From Tetranychus cinnabarinus (lineage: Eukaryota; Arthropoda; Arachnida; Trombidiformes; Tetranychidae): a DNA stretch of 64,000 nucleotides. The DNA lies in the NCBI GenBank assembly GCA_022266195.1, contig WHVY01000005.1:4774001-4838000 (forward strand), given 5' to 3'. The position numbers were made by a program, and so were the translations under genes. Positions within the stretch are counted from its first letter, which is position 1. Every line of letters begins with the position of its first letter. The notes beneath the pieces were generated by a model, which saw nothing but the letters and a program-made list of their open reading frames with translations, ran no database searches and was not told where the DNA came from. Below, piece after piece: positions 12,048-23,942 of this stretch.

Positions 12048-12393
12048 GGACTTTGTGAGTTCGTACGGGCATAAAAACTGAATCCAATAGTTCTGTTAAA
12101 AAATTTCTAAAGGTTTTCTAGAAAACGGGCCAGAGTTGAAACTTTGATTGCCTTTTGTACAGTTGTGTGACCGTATTTTTCCATCAAAATCTTTTTTCTT
12201 ATAACTTCGTAGTAACAGTTATAACTTTTGATGGTCAACCAGAAAATGAACTTATTACGTGAAATAAAATTTTTGTTCTCTGTACAAAAGTTCGGTTTTC
12301 GGTTGCCCTCTGCTCGAAAATTGTCGACCGAATTATTTCATAGCTATAATAGCTCTATTGGACTCAGTTTTTATGCCATTACAAACTCCTACT
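12048..12393. repeat. Short inverted-repeat (MITE-like) element
   Basis: Imperfect terminal inverted repeats of about 40 bp share the core GGCATAAAAACTGARTCCAATAG. The left copy ends at 12090 and the right copy runs 12355-12393. Internal inverted pairs (CTTTTGTACAG with CTGTACAAAAG; CATCAAAA with TTTTGATG) make most of the 346 bp self-complementary. No coding capacity was seen and the exact ends and target duplication are not certain. Confidence 0.55.
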
Positions 12394-12918
12394 CTTTACT
12401 CTGAAGAAGCATTTTCTTTACTTACTCCTTTCCCAATCCTTTTCTTGTTGAGCCAAAAAAATTAATTTTGGAGACGTGGTTTACTCCAAAATGAAAGGAT
12501 CGAGTGAGCATGGAGTAAAAAATATTTTTGACTCTCAAATAAATCAATTTTGGATAAATTTTGACAAATCTGGTTTAATTTGTTTGAAAAAAGATATATC
12601 CTACATCTTGACAAGTTATAAAATTGAATATAAAATGTACGTTTAATTCGCAAATAACATTTTCTTTTAATTTTTAAATAAAAATTCTTATCCATGTGAG
12701 CAGAATAAAATACGAGATCAACCTGTAATAGAGGACTGTGAACGTGTACTTGTGATTAATAACAATGACAATGTTTGCAACAATAATGATAACAAATAAT
12801 GATAACTTGAATGTGGTTACGAAAGGGGTCGTTATAGTATACTAGCCGTAACCATTCTTGTGTATTTGAATAGACATCCGATCATATCATACTATATGAC
12901 AATAGATATATTGAATTT

Positions 12919-13200
12919 ATGGTGAAAGCTGTTCTTTTTAATATGTTGAACAACGGGATTGACCAAAACGGCTTCCATGAAGTAAAGAAACTAACAAAAG
13001 AAATTAGTGACCTTGATAAAAAAGTCAACAAGGAAGCCAAGGCTGTTGAAAAGCTTTTCAAAGAAAATATAAAGCTAAAAGAAATGTTAGCAATAAAAAA
13101 CGATAGTCAATTAGGGTTTGCAGAGTATGCACTCAAAGAGTTGAAAAGACTGACAAAAGTTCCTCAGTCTATGCTGGAAGAAAGAACTAGAGGATTATAA
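12919..13200 (+). CDS. Possible small nested gene: 93-residue coiled-coil protein
   Basis: A single open frame in the KCTD intron, not recognised as any family. The protein is Lys/Glu-rich. The stretch from about residue 20 to 60 (HEVKKLTKEISDLDKKVNKE, then AVEKLFKENIKLKEMLAIKN) has heptad-like hydrophobic spacing expected of a coiled coil. A second amphipathic segment, FAEYALKELKRLTKVPQSML, follows. There is no signal peptide or membrane segment. A canonical AATAAA lies 80 bp after the stop (13281-13286), which supports a real transcript. The codon pattern is more protein-like than the surrounding random ORFs. It could also be a fragment or retrocopy of a longer coiled-coil gene, or part of the repeat-rich segment just downstream. 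Confidence 0.45.
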   Translation: MVKAVLFNMLNNGIDQNGFHEVKKLTKEISDLDKKVNKEAKAVEKLFKENIKLKEMLAIKNDSQLGFAEYALKELKRLTKVPQSMLEERTRGL

Positions 13201-13280
13201 TTTTATGTAATCACATTGGCTAATTCAATTATGCAAAATTGTTAGAAAAAATCAATCATAAAAGTTATTGTTTAATTGAA

Positions 13281-13286
13281 AATAAA
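13281..13286 (+). terminator. Poly(A) signal AATAAA after the nested ORF
   Basis: Canonical hexamer 80 bp downstream of the stop at 13200, on the same strand. In A+T-rich DNA the hexamer also occurs by chance. Confidence 0.35.
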
Positions 13287-13372
13287 GGTTTAATTTGTTA
13301 AACAAAAGTTTTCCCACGCTTTTTGTTTCCCGCGATAACATTTTCCCTTACCCTTTCCATAATGATTAAAAG

Positions 13373-13497
13373 GTCCAGAAGAGGACAACAAAACAATTGG
13401 GAGATTGATGAAATAATCATCAAAAAGTTGTCCGGGTCTGGACAAAAAGTTGAGCAAAAAATTTGGTCCAAAGCGGACAAGTTGGTCCAGGTCGGAC
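13373..13497. repeat. Four GTCC-N5/6-GGAC short palindromes
   Basis: Four modules with inverted GTCC and GGAC arms lie at 13373-13386, 13430-13443, 13466-13478 and 13485-13497. The spacers are 6, 6, 5 and 5 bases. The last two form an imperfect 19-bp tandem repeat. The cluster stops five bases before the TA flank of the fold-back element. The block is less A+T-rich than its surroundings and is open in several frames on both strands. Confidence 0.6.
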
Positions 13498-13503
13498 ATT
13501 ATA

Positions 13504-14465
13504 AGGTATGACGAGTAATGTTTTGGACTAATTTTTCAAAATTCAATTGCGACAGTTAGACTAGACTTACAGGCACCATTTAAATATTGAAATAAAGCTG
13601 AACTTTTCAACAACGTATTGTGGAAAAATTGATCAATTTCGATAAGAAATTGTCAAGTTATGGCCTTAAATGGACAAAGACGTCAAAATCTGATTTTACC
13701 TTTCGTCAAAAACCATATATTTTCAACTGCATACCAGGGTTCTAAAGAATCGAAAAGTGGCCAAATTTGGCCTCAAAGTTGTTTGTAGGGAATTAATTCG
13801 CCTAATATAACTCAACATAGATCGTTTGAAAGGTTCAGGTCAATATTGAGGCTAAATTTTATGGACATTTGATAAAAAACGAGATTTTTCGCGGATTGAA
13901 AAAGGACTTTTTGAAAAAATGACTTAGATTTCGAATATTTCAAGAGATTATTGCCAAATGAAAAGAGCAGAGGTCACTTTTCTTCTGTTGATGAAGTTCT
14001 GATCTTTTATTTGGAAATTATCTATTGAAATATTCGAAATCGAAGTCCTTTTCTCCAAAAAATCCTTTTTCAATGCGCGAAAAATCTCGTTTTAATAAAC
14101 TCTCCTTGAAATCTCCGTTTCATTGGTGACCTGAACCTTTTAATCGACCTATGTTGAGTCATATTAGTCGAATTAATTCCCTACAAACAACTTTGAGGCC
14201 AAATTCTGCCATTTTTCGATTATTCAAAACCCTGATATGAAGTTGAAAATGTATGATTTTTTACGAAAGGCAAAATCAGATTTTGACGCCTTTGTTCATT
14301 TAAGATCATAACTCGATAATTTTTTATCATAATTGGTTTATTTTTGCGCAAAATGTTCTTGAAAAGTGTGCCTTCATTTTAATCTTTAAATGGTGCCTGT
14401 AAGTCTAGTCTAACTGTCGCAATTGAATTTTGAAAAATTAGTCCAAAACATTACTCGTCATACCT
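13504..14465. mobile_element. 962-bp fold-back element of a Tc1/mariner-type family
   Basis: The element is an inverted repeat along nearly its whole length: it starts AGGTATGACGAGTAATG and ends with the reverse complement, centred near 13984, leaving a short loop. The outer 80 bp of each arm appear identical and the inner parts have diverged. It is flanked by TA on both sides, as for Tc1/mariner insertions. Each arm holds the start of the same transposase frame: MALNGQRRQNLILPFVKNH from 13660 on plus, and MILNEQRRQNLILPFVKNH from 14309 on minus, both ending in early stops. The other family member, at 26194-26954, has the related start MALNRQQRKNLISSYVNEH. So the element is two copies of one transposon end joined head to head. 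It is non-autonomous. Confidence 0.85.
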
Positions 14466-14925
14466 TATAACTACTGACATCTTACAATTGTAAGATGTTT
14501 TTTGGCTATTACTCGACTCTTAGATCTAAAGACATGATGTTTATTTATGGAAGTTTCTTAGATACTCATTTGCTATATTTCAAGTTCAAGTTATTGAAAC
14601 TCGTTTTTCGGAAATCACTACAGATTATGTTAGCGTTCAATCTGAGGTCATATTAGGTTTTGGTAGGCAGTAAACGCACATCTACACTCTGTTCAAGAGT
14701 GGATTTTCGAAAAGGAATATCTGAGTTAAAATCTTCACTTCGTTTCACTACGCTCCGATAATTACTATCGGGCTGCAATTATGCAAAATGATTTTTGTGG
14801 TATCTGTCCATAATATTCTGAAATTACAGGGAGCTAAGAAAACTCTAGAAGAAAATATTCGCAATTAAATTTCCCTCGGTTTGCTCTGATCAACCTAATA
14901 TTATTATAACCTAATAGTATCATTG
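14466..14925. other. Intron segment, nothing recognised
   Basis: Spacer between the fold-back element and the decayed minus-strand frame. It contains a small hairpin just after the element (ACATCTTACAATTGTAAGATGT, near 14478) and no coding signal. Confidence 0.4.
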
Positions 14926-15369
14926 TTAGTCAACTCCTGGTAATCCAACAAGCGTCCAATCTAGTGGCTTCAATCGCACATTGTTATTAAGTTTCCCCTT
15001 TGAATCTGGTAAGAGACTGGTCCTAATAAACCTTGTAAACATAGACTCAGGAGTTGATTCACCTAATCTGTTTACCTTTTGAACGAAACTTTGGGTTTGA
15101 TTGAAATAAACTGTTACCAATTATAAGAAAGATTTTTTCGTTACTACACATTCTGTTAATAATCTGAAATGACTGTCATAATTGGTGTATTTGTATGCCT
15201 GAGTTTGGAAGAAACAGTAAAGAGAAAATATTAGCCAAAGATTTTGTGCTTTTAACCCATTACCTATTCTTTGCAGTATTAAATCCATGTTTTGTTTGAA
15301 TTGATCCAAGAGATTAAAGGTAAACTGATTTCCAGAATGCTTGTCAAGATAATCTTTTGTTTTATTTGC
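14926..15369 (-). pseudogene. Coding-like frame broken by one stop, family unknown
   Basis: Reading minus from 15369 to 14926, 148 codons are open except for one TAA at 15121-15123. The frame begins after an upstream TAA. The first part (KDYLDKHSGNQFTFNLLDQF, QNMDLILQRI) and the second part (QSFVQKVNRLGESTPESMFT, RFIRTSLLPDSKGKLNNNVR, LKPLDWTLVGLPGVD) have a protein-like composition. A hydrophobic piece LWLIFSLYCFF near 15230 may be intronic, because GTAATG about 65 bp upstream and a pyrimidine-rich AG flank it, though removing it shifts the frame. A second short coding-like frame (KDENNVECKSKVNPAIGETN) lies just upstream near 15425-15530. I do not recognise a family. It may be a decayed gene, a poorly resolved spliced gene, or chance. 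Confidence 0.3.
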
Positions 15370-15530
15370 TTAAAGCTTTTCCCGTAAACTCTGGATAATA
15401 CAAAAACTATTGACTAACGTCCATTTTCAGCGTAAATTTCATTTCTGCTTTCAAACCCATTATTAATATTAGTTTCACCAATTGCTGGATTTACTTTGCT
15501 TTTACATTCAACATTATTTTCATCCTTCAA

Positions 15531-18500
15531 TTTACATGATTATTCAATTTGAAAGTTTCCAAACCAAAATAGAGTTTCTGGTTTTTTCCCAAAAATTTCA
15601 CACCATTCTTAATGTAAAGACATTTAAATTTGGATGAAATGAAAAAGTTTGCTCTTTGAAAAGTTATCTTTTTGATTGAAAAAAGAAAACTTTTTTTTTC
15701 ATTTCAATTCATTCTCGATACTTGACTTTGTGGTGATCAAAAGTTGTCACATTCAATGATAAATAATAGAGCTTTTGAGCAAAAATGAAATCATATTGGT
15801 TGAGTTGACTAAATCATTATTGACTTGACAATTTCAATGGTAAACTTGTCCAACATTGAGACAGAAAATGAAAGTGTTAAGAAGAAAAGAAAAACTGATC
15901 AAATTTAATGGAAAATAGCTGTAAACATGAAACACACATTTCTAATCAGATTATCATTGAGTTAATAATGAAAAGTGTTGCCATTGAATGAGACAACACG
16001 AGACTATGTAACAATGAATAATGGAAAACAATGACTCTGATGATCAGATAACAGTTTCATTAAAGTTGAAGCCAAAAAATTTCAATATTTCAACTGGACC
16101 AGAGAATGGAAAATCAAGTTAAAAGTGAAAAAAATGCTGCAAGGAATCTTTTGTCGCTTCCATCAATCATTGTGATGGTCAACTATTGATTAAGCTGTAA
16201 GTCGAAAGATTGAGATTAAAAGAATCACAGGGAAACAAAATGATTAAGGCAACATTTAACCTTAACAGTTGGTAAAGCAAAGTGTCTGTCCACCTTGACT
16301 GTCCATTATTTGGGTTAACTGAAAAGGAACCAGTTGACATCTGGTTAGTCAAGAATAGGATGACAAAGTGTAACCCAAACAGGGAAACACACATACACAC
16401 ACATTATCGATCCAAATTGTGATACGTTTCCATCTAAATATCTATACATCATTTTTGTATCCATTTACATTAAACTTTACAAGCAGCCTCTAGATGTTAA
16501 CCAACTCACATTCATCTGAGCAACTATCCTTTCATGTAATTTTGCATCCATTTTTGGCCATTTCAGTTGCGTCTTGAAAAGCCTTTTCTTTTCTCCTTTT
16601 CATCCCTGTTCCACTTATTTGTTCCTTCCATCTCTAAACTGAGCTTTAACTCCTTCGTTAGGCTTCACATTAGCCTTGAACCAATCCCTATTCACTCCCA
16701 GGTTTTATTCCCTGTTCACTTTCTTGCATTCCCTTTTAATAGTTGCTCTTGTAATAACAGTAGACATTTAGCTTTGCCTCTTGTAATCTCATGAAATGAG
16801 AGTGAAAGAAGAGAGCAAAAAAGGCAAAAAAATTTTCTTCTCTTCTCCTCTTTAGACTTATTTATTCTTCACCATTTCAAAATGTATCCTCAAGAAAATA
16901 TTACTCAAGTCAGGGTACTTTTTTTTATTCTCCCTTCTTCTCTCATGAGGTAGTATCGATTTTTGAGTAAAAGTAGCAACAGCAGGGAAAAAGAAGAGCA
17001 TTTCTTCTCTCTTCTAACAAGACATGATCATTGGTATCATCATGACTTTATCCTTATTCAGTGGAAAAATTCAGGCACAGGAAGAAGACAGAACAGGAAA
17101 ATAAGGTAATTCAGAGTAAGTCTAATCTTTCCTCTTAGACACAACGTAAGGTAAAAGGAGAATGGAGAGAAAAAAAAGTCGAAAAAAATAACTTTGTAAC
17201 ATGAGAGTTTGTTTCAAACATGATGAGAAAAAGTTATGGATAAAGAAAAATGTTCAGAAATGAATGAAGAAGGAAAAAAATGTTTAAGCCTTTAAGGCAT
17301 TGACTAGCCAACTATGGATGGTAAAATTGAGGTTATATAATGTGTATTTTGTTCAACCTCTTTCATGGCAAAAAAGGATAAATTTTCATTCTATTGGCTG
17401 GAAAAGTCTTTTTTTTAATACACCTTTAGTTGAACTTTTTGCTTCTTCATTTTTTTTCTTCTTGCCTTTTGCTTGAAACTTTTGGTTTCATGATGAGTGA
17501 CGTTACTGGTAACTTGCAATAATCTCATCTGTCAACATTCATTTCATCAACTTCTTGCAAGACCAGAGACTCTTTCAGTTTTATTCATTAGTTGCTAATC
17601 GTTTTTAATTAGCATCACAATTGGTTGTTTAATGTCGTAATGATCAATTTTACCTCTTCTAATGACATTAATTTATTAGTTGGTGGAAATGATTTTTCAA
17701 TTTTTGTCGTCAAATTTTCTTTTCTTCCTGTCGGCCGAGATTTGTGTTAATTTATTCGTGTTCAACTCAAACTATTATCATGTCTCTTGTCTTGCAATTT
17801 TTTATTCAAAGGTTCAGTTGTACTTCATCTTCGTCTCAACATGAGACAAGTTTCATTCTTTTCATACTTGACAGAGTTGTATCAATCAAACGCTGAATGT
17901 TACACTCAGTTATTGTCAGATTGAAGTAGTGATAAGACTGGAATCAAGTGAAATGGTAAAGATGAAATTGAAAGGGAAGGGAAGAGAAGAGAAGAAGCAA
18001 AAAAAGAAGAGAAAAAAGTAGATCTCGATGATGATGGTGGTGATTATTATTATCATTATTGGGATGATAATAAGAGTGAAATAAGAAATATGACCAGATC
18101 ATGATGGATTGAAATTGGTGCTAGTCATTTGGGAGTGAAAATGGCAAAACTTTTACTTCATCTCAATGTTACTCCAAGTTGATATAAATTGACTGCAACA
18201 TTGTATCTGACACTTTCCATATACTTATACTTAAAACCCTCTCTTGCTCTATGGCCATCATTTGGAACAGTTTTTTTCTTCTTCTCTTTTCTTTTTCTTT
18301 TTCCCTCTTTCAGCACACTGAGAACATCAATAAATTCTAATAACAATTGTTCATCTTCAACTGATAAATCAACTGATAAAATATTTATCATGTTGAATGA
18401 TAAAATGAATCTCTTTTTGATCAACTCAGTTTATGCTTCTTCAAATGCATTTACTCAATTCACTAATGGTCAACAAAAGCAACACAGAAAGCATTTCACA

Positions 18501-18599
18501 TTAAATGCAAAAACCAATTCAACTATGAATTTCTAGAAAATTTAAATCTTCGCTTTAATTCAAGGGGACTTTTGTTCTGATAATTTTTTTTTATGTACG
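15531..18599. other. Intron segment, no gene recognised
   Basis: A+T-rich with purine-rich GAAGAGAAGAA-like and pyrimidine-rich TTCTTCTTTT-like runs, notably 16800-17300 and 17960-18010. Open frames of 60-115 codons are low-complexity and lack any domain. Confidence 0.45.
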
Positions 18600-18790
18600 C
18601 GAAAAATGTCATAAATCACAAGCGTTTGATGCAACAGACCTCATATTGTATCCGTGTGCTTCCGCAGATTGAAAAATTAAGTTCGCACCCTTATGTTCAC
18701 TACGTTTTTAGATATCTAACTGAAATTTGAAGGTCATTATCTGAGAGTGGTTTAGGTTTGTTACAAGTTGAAAAATTAATAAGTTGGAAA
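18600..18790. repeat. Diverged repeat, copy A
   Basis: Resembles the left half of the element at 19605-19940 in the same orientation. Shared blocks in order: GTCATAA, AGACCTCA, AAGTTCG, TATGTTCA, and CTAACTGAAATTTGAAGGTCATTATCTGA against a near-identical stretch at 19731-19760. The element boundaries are unclear. Confidence 0.5.
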
Positions 18791-19149
18791 CAAGCGAATT
18801 TTTCTCCAAACAATTATTTTGTGACTGGAGAAATAGACTCAGCGGAACTGGAGCTGATTTGATGCGATGTCACTCCGGGGTTCGGCCAACAGACTCTGTG
18901 AGAAAAGAAAAGCTAAAGGTATATCTAAAGAGAATAACTAAGTGATTTATTATGAGAAAGGTTGTAATATACACTGCGTTTCTTGGTATTAAGGACACCA
19001 GTAAATTTCAACAATTTACTTTAAATATTCCTTTTATAATAACTTTTTGTGACAGAAAATGATTATTAACTCTTATAAATAGCTATTGGATAGAAATAAG
19101 TTGAAATAATCTTCAAATTCCAATGTTAATTGAATAACGGAGGGATTAA

Positions 19150-19345
19150 TTGAGGGAACGGAGAGAATGCTATTGTACCTTTAGACGGTCAGAAAAGTCG
19201 AGATTATCGTTTCACCCCTCTGAGGGCAAGGTGAAGACGAAATCGGTGCTTGGATAACGAGTGAAATGAGCGCAAGAGTGTGTGTGAAAGGTAGGAAACA
19301 GCAGGTTGTCATTTCGTCACGATTTACTTGAACGGTACAGAAACA
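19150..19345. repeat. Dispersed repeat, copy 1 (partner at 33370)
   Basis: Shares an ordered set of blocks with 33370-33540: AGAGAATGCYATTG, ACCTTTAGACGRTCAGAAAA, then a CCCTCT-like block and CATTTCGTC. Both copies lie in the same orientation, 14 kb apart. The minus strand has an 84-codon frame here that is not kept in the other copy, so it is probably not a gene. Confidence 0.5.
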
Positions 19346-19604
19346 CTCTTTCCCTTGACCAAAATTAAGTTTTTTGGAAGCGTTTGTGATGGCTCTTAAA
19401 GTGTATGTTGCATCTTCGGTTAGTCCAATGCTCAATATTTATGCTTCATAAAGCTCTTCACTTGTGTCACTTAATAATTTTACATTATCATTTGCAACTA
19501 AAAACTTGACACTATCACAACATAACTGTGCACATCTTTCATTCACTAACTTGCTTAAATAGATTGAATAAATCAATTCACTTACAGAAGGTATACCGGG
19601 CGTT

Positions 19605-19940
19605 TTTTCATTTCATGCTTGTCATAACTTACGAACGGTTATTGCTATAGACCTCAGATTGAACCTTGAACCTCGACAGATCCAAGAAGTATAAGTTCGT
19701 ATGTTCAAAGTCACTTGAAAATCTGACCTCTAACTGATATTTGAAGGTCATTTTCTGAAAGTGCAATTTTTTCGTTTAGCTTTTAGAAATGTCTACTAGA
19801 GTTCAAATTTCTTAGTGAACTTGGATGACCTTGAGCGTTCGAACTTACAAATCTTCAAGCTAACAAACAACATGGTTTGAAGTGGATTTTCTTACATTAA
19901 CCGTCCATGAGTTATGGCTATAATCAAGCGTGAAACAATA
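19605..19940. repeat. Inverted-repeat element, copy B of the 18600 repeat
   Basis: The ends are imperfect inverted repeats: TCATGCTTGTCATAACTTAC on the left pairs with a right end reading, in reverse complement, CACGCTTGATTATAGCCATA. Inner blocks AAGTTCGTATGTTCAAAGTCA and AAGTTCGAACGCTCAAGGTCA also pair. It looks like a non-autonomous hairpin element of about 335 bp without coding capacity. Confidence 0.5.
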
Positions 19941-22900
19941 CCGGACCAATTTCCTAAGATTCTTAAAGAACTTTGAAGTTCAAGAAAAGCGAAGACCGAA
20001 AAGGGTTATAAAAGTTCATAGTTCAACATTGAAGTTTAGTCTTTCAAAGTTCATTTTCAATGTTCAAATGAAATTATTTTTGCTTACACTTTTTGTTTGT
20101 TTGTTCAATTCATGAAAATTGAATCACATGATTTCCATTTATATTAACTCAAAAAGACGCCGCAAAAATGCAAGACTAACTTGAATAACCTATTTCATGA
20201 AACAAAACATTTATTCCTAATTTCTGCTGAAATAATCTGATGAAAAGTTATTAACAAAACATCAAATAATGCATCAAAAGCAAATCAAGTTAAACTAATA
20301 TTTTACAGCAAAATTAAGTTACACCTTGTTTTAGCATCTTTACACATTGGAAGCAACTTTGATTCAAAATATTCAGTCTTGAAGATTATGTAAGCGTTAC
20401 CTTTGCGGTTCAGTATCAATGGAATCTTGTTATATCTTGAAATCTTTTCATCCAATTTTCCCTTGCAACATTTATTCAAATCAATCATGAATTTCGATTT
20501 TCTATTTTTCCTTTTCTTTCATCGAAATATGAGATTTATCTTTTATTTCTGCTTCTTGTAGCAAAACCTTTTATATTGATTTACTTTTCTTGAAAATTAT
20601 CACTTCTATTTACAATCATTTACACCAAAACATTTGAATCAAATTTCGATTCTTTTTCTTTTCCTTTAAAGCAAAAAAAACCTCTTTTCACCCAATTCAA
20701 CGAATAAATCAAAAAGAATATTTTTTCAGATTCTCTTTTCTTCTATTGAACTATTTGATTTAAAAGCAAACTAATTTTTCTGCCTTGAGGTTCTTTACCT
20801 TGTAGTTGGACTCGAATATGAACAATTTCAAACAATCTGAAACTTTGCTCATGTTGACAAGTTTTCCAATCATGAAAGCTTAAAATTGAATTTAGAAGTA
20901 AAACCTTTTTTTCTCATTTACTCTGAATAAACAATTTCAACTTTTGTCATTCCCATGAAAAGCATGTTAACATGAGAACGCAGGGAAAACCATTTGAATC
21001 AATTATTTTATTCCTCAACAAATCCAGAATTTCTCGATAACAACTTCTTGTAATGATCATCATTTTCACTTGAACTTTTCGTGCCAATTTTTCCATTTGA
21101 AGAAAAAAAAATTCTTAAAGATGTTTAGATAATCAGATTTTGCTTATAAATCGAAAAATGATCAACAAAAATAGCTTCACATGTGAAAGGTAAATCTGGA
21201 AAATTCAAGAATATCTTTACATTGTTGTGATAAAAGTCAATTTAATCATCATTTTCATCTAAATAAATAGCAATCACAAGTATTCACTTTCATCTAATTG
21301 AATCAAGCAATAATGCTGACTTGTTTTAATCAGAAAATATCACTTCCCTTGAATAACCTCTTTTTTAGGAGTTTATCTGTATTTATGTTTATTTTTGTTC
21401 CAATCACTTATGGCTTCCCTTGATGAACAGCTAAAATCGAGTGTTCAAGTTGTAATGAAAAGACAATTCGAGAAATTGTCATTTTCTCGTTGATGCCGAT
21501 GCTAACGATAACAAATGAGTTGATTTGTTTATTCAGTCAACAGGAAAATGCGATAACATTGAGAATATTTTATTTTTTCAAAAACAAAATGTTCATTTCA
21601 ATCTATTAGATGATATTATTTGGTGAAATCAGGAACATTTCAAGAATGGAAATAACTTGACTTGGAATTGCATTTTAAAGATTTATTACGAGAAATAATT
21701 ATCTGCTTTTATCAAATTTCTTGTTGAAATGAAGATATAATTGTAGCTCGGGAATAAAGAATGAAATTAAGTTAATTTCCTAGACACATCTTGACTTGTC
21801 GTTTAGACTCTTTTTTTTGGATAAAATTATTTCAACTTATAAGAGCATTTAGCATCTTCACGCAAGGAATGGTAATGATAAAGAAATCATCAGCTTAAAC
21901 ATGTTGAGATGTTCTGAGAACAATCATCATGAATGTTATTCTCTGATAAAAATAGAAATGGAAAAGGAGACAAAAAAGTTGATTTCATGTGCAAAATGAC
22001 TTGATGATGATGATAATAATGTTAAAGGTGAAGTTTCATGTTGAGCTTTAACAAGAATAACGATGTCCCCAGACTCACAAAATGGCATTTTCAGCTTCAG
22101 AATAAACTTAAAGACTGAATAGCTTTTCATAGAAATATGTAAGAATGTTATTCATTGTCTCTTTGTCATTCCCAGGATTAACTCATTTTCCCGTCTTATT
22201 CATTCTTTTCAACCTAAATAACTCGACTTTACCTTAAATCAACTTTTCATCAAAGGAACATGAAAAACTGAGATTTTCGGCTTTCACAGAGCCATGTTTC
22301 ATCCGAAAAATCCCTTCATTTCACGTTTATATTCATTTGCTTCAAGTTTGCCATTTCAATTGTTAATTCATTTTCATTTGATTTCTCAATCAGTTGAATC
22401 ATTACGATTGAAGACATAATTAAAATCTATCTTTGAGCAACTTGTTTCGCACAACCTAATTACAATTGTATCTAATTGGCAAATTGCTACTCCAGACTGG
22501 GAGTTTTCACTCCTTAATAATGATATATTTTACTCCATGTACAGTTGTTCCCTTAAACAGTTGATTATCCTTTTGGTTCCATAATATAAGGTTATTGTGA
22601 AAACATTTGGTTGTGCCAAGTTCAACTACTTAACCAATGTTCAACATCCAAAGTTGTAATTTTCATAGCAATAATAACTGAAGCTAGTTAAGCTAAATAG
22701 CAAAATTGCTTTTCCTTTGAAAACATTTTCACAGTTGATCGAAAGGTTGATCATGAAAACCAATTTATTGACCAAAAAAAGCATTTTTTCACACTCTTAT
22801 TCTTACCTTTTCAGTTGATCTCTCTTTTCTCGTTCATTATTTCAATTTTTCAAACTTGAATTCCCAGATGGAAAGTTTCAGTTCATCATTTCTAATGAAC

Positions 22901-23942
22901 CCATTTTCACCTTTTATCGCCATCATTTCGCTGACCAACTTGATGGCTCATGATGAAGATAAAGACTCATTTAAATGGTCCCATTTCCATTGTAATGAAT
23001 CATGAAATGTCTCAGACTGAAGTGCAAAAACATTGAAATTAGTTGCTTGAAAAAAGGCAAAAATAACACGAAATGAATTCCAGATTCGCTTAAAGATTCA
23101 TTTTGTTTACCTTGATCCTGATAATTTCACAGATAATTTAATTTCCAATTTAGTTTATTAATTTAAAATGACTAATGTAAAATGATTAGCCAATTAAAAG
23201 GGTGAAACTGCATTTAATCTTGATTCATTAGTTTTCCATTATTATCTTCCTGTGATGATTAAATTACTCTTAACATTATAGCGATTATAACCTAAAATAG
23301 TTATTACAGTTCAATTGGTTTAATATGTACTAATAATTCCATTCAGTTTCATCCCTTTTTATATTACCTCCTGTAATTAACGAATCGTGTAATGTATTTG
23401 CTGTGTTCGTCTAAATTGATTAGTATTTGATTAATTACAACAAATGGTGATCCAGACAAATGAGACTTTTTTATGTTTCCCAAAGTTGGCGTAAGAAATG
23501 CAATGACAAAATTAGGAGTCACTTTAGTCGAGATAATGACTGTTGAAATTATTTCATTAATAATCTTGAATGATGCTGAGAAATTGTTGAAATGTCGAGT
23601 CTTCAATTGAATCGCTTTAAGGTTTACATCTAATGCATTTGGTTTCAGTTTCCCAAGTTGCCATCAATTCAACAAATTAGCTTCAGGATATTCAACTTTT
23701 TTTAATTTCCAACCTCGAAAAAATTACATACGATTTCACTCTCGAGTCGTTGAACATTAGAAACCTTCAAATTTAAGTGCTTTCAATCGCATGAAATATG
23801 CTCATTCAACAAAGAACTCATTTGCATCATCGTTATTTTACTTTAAAATCTCGGCTTTTCTTGATCAAATATCGCTATCATTTTCGGCTATCTTGTGTCA
23901 ACAGGTCTAACCTCAGATCATCTTCAAAACTAATTGAAAGAT
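19941..23942. other. Intron segment, no gene recognised
   Basis: A+T-rich spacer without recognisable coding sequence, RNA gene or repeat. ORFs here are under 70 codons and have no domain. Confidence 0.45.

Noticed and set aside
18158..18536. Opposite-strand ORFs of 88 and 115 codons
   Set aside because: Low-complexity Lys/Glu-rich or Ser/Phe-rich products of a purine/pyrimidine run; no start context, splice sites or domain.
19181..19435. 84-codon minus-strand ORF in the dispersed repeat
   Set aside because: The frame is broken by several stops in the sister copy at 33370-33540.
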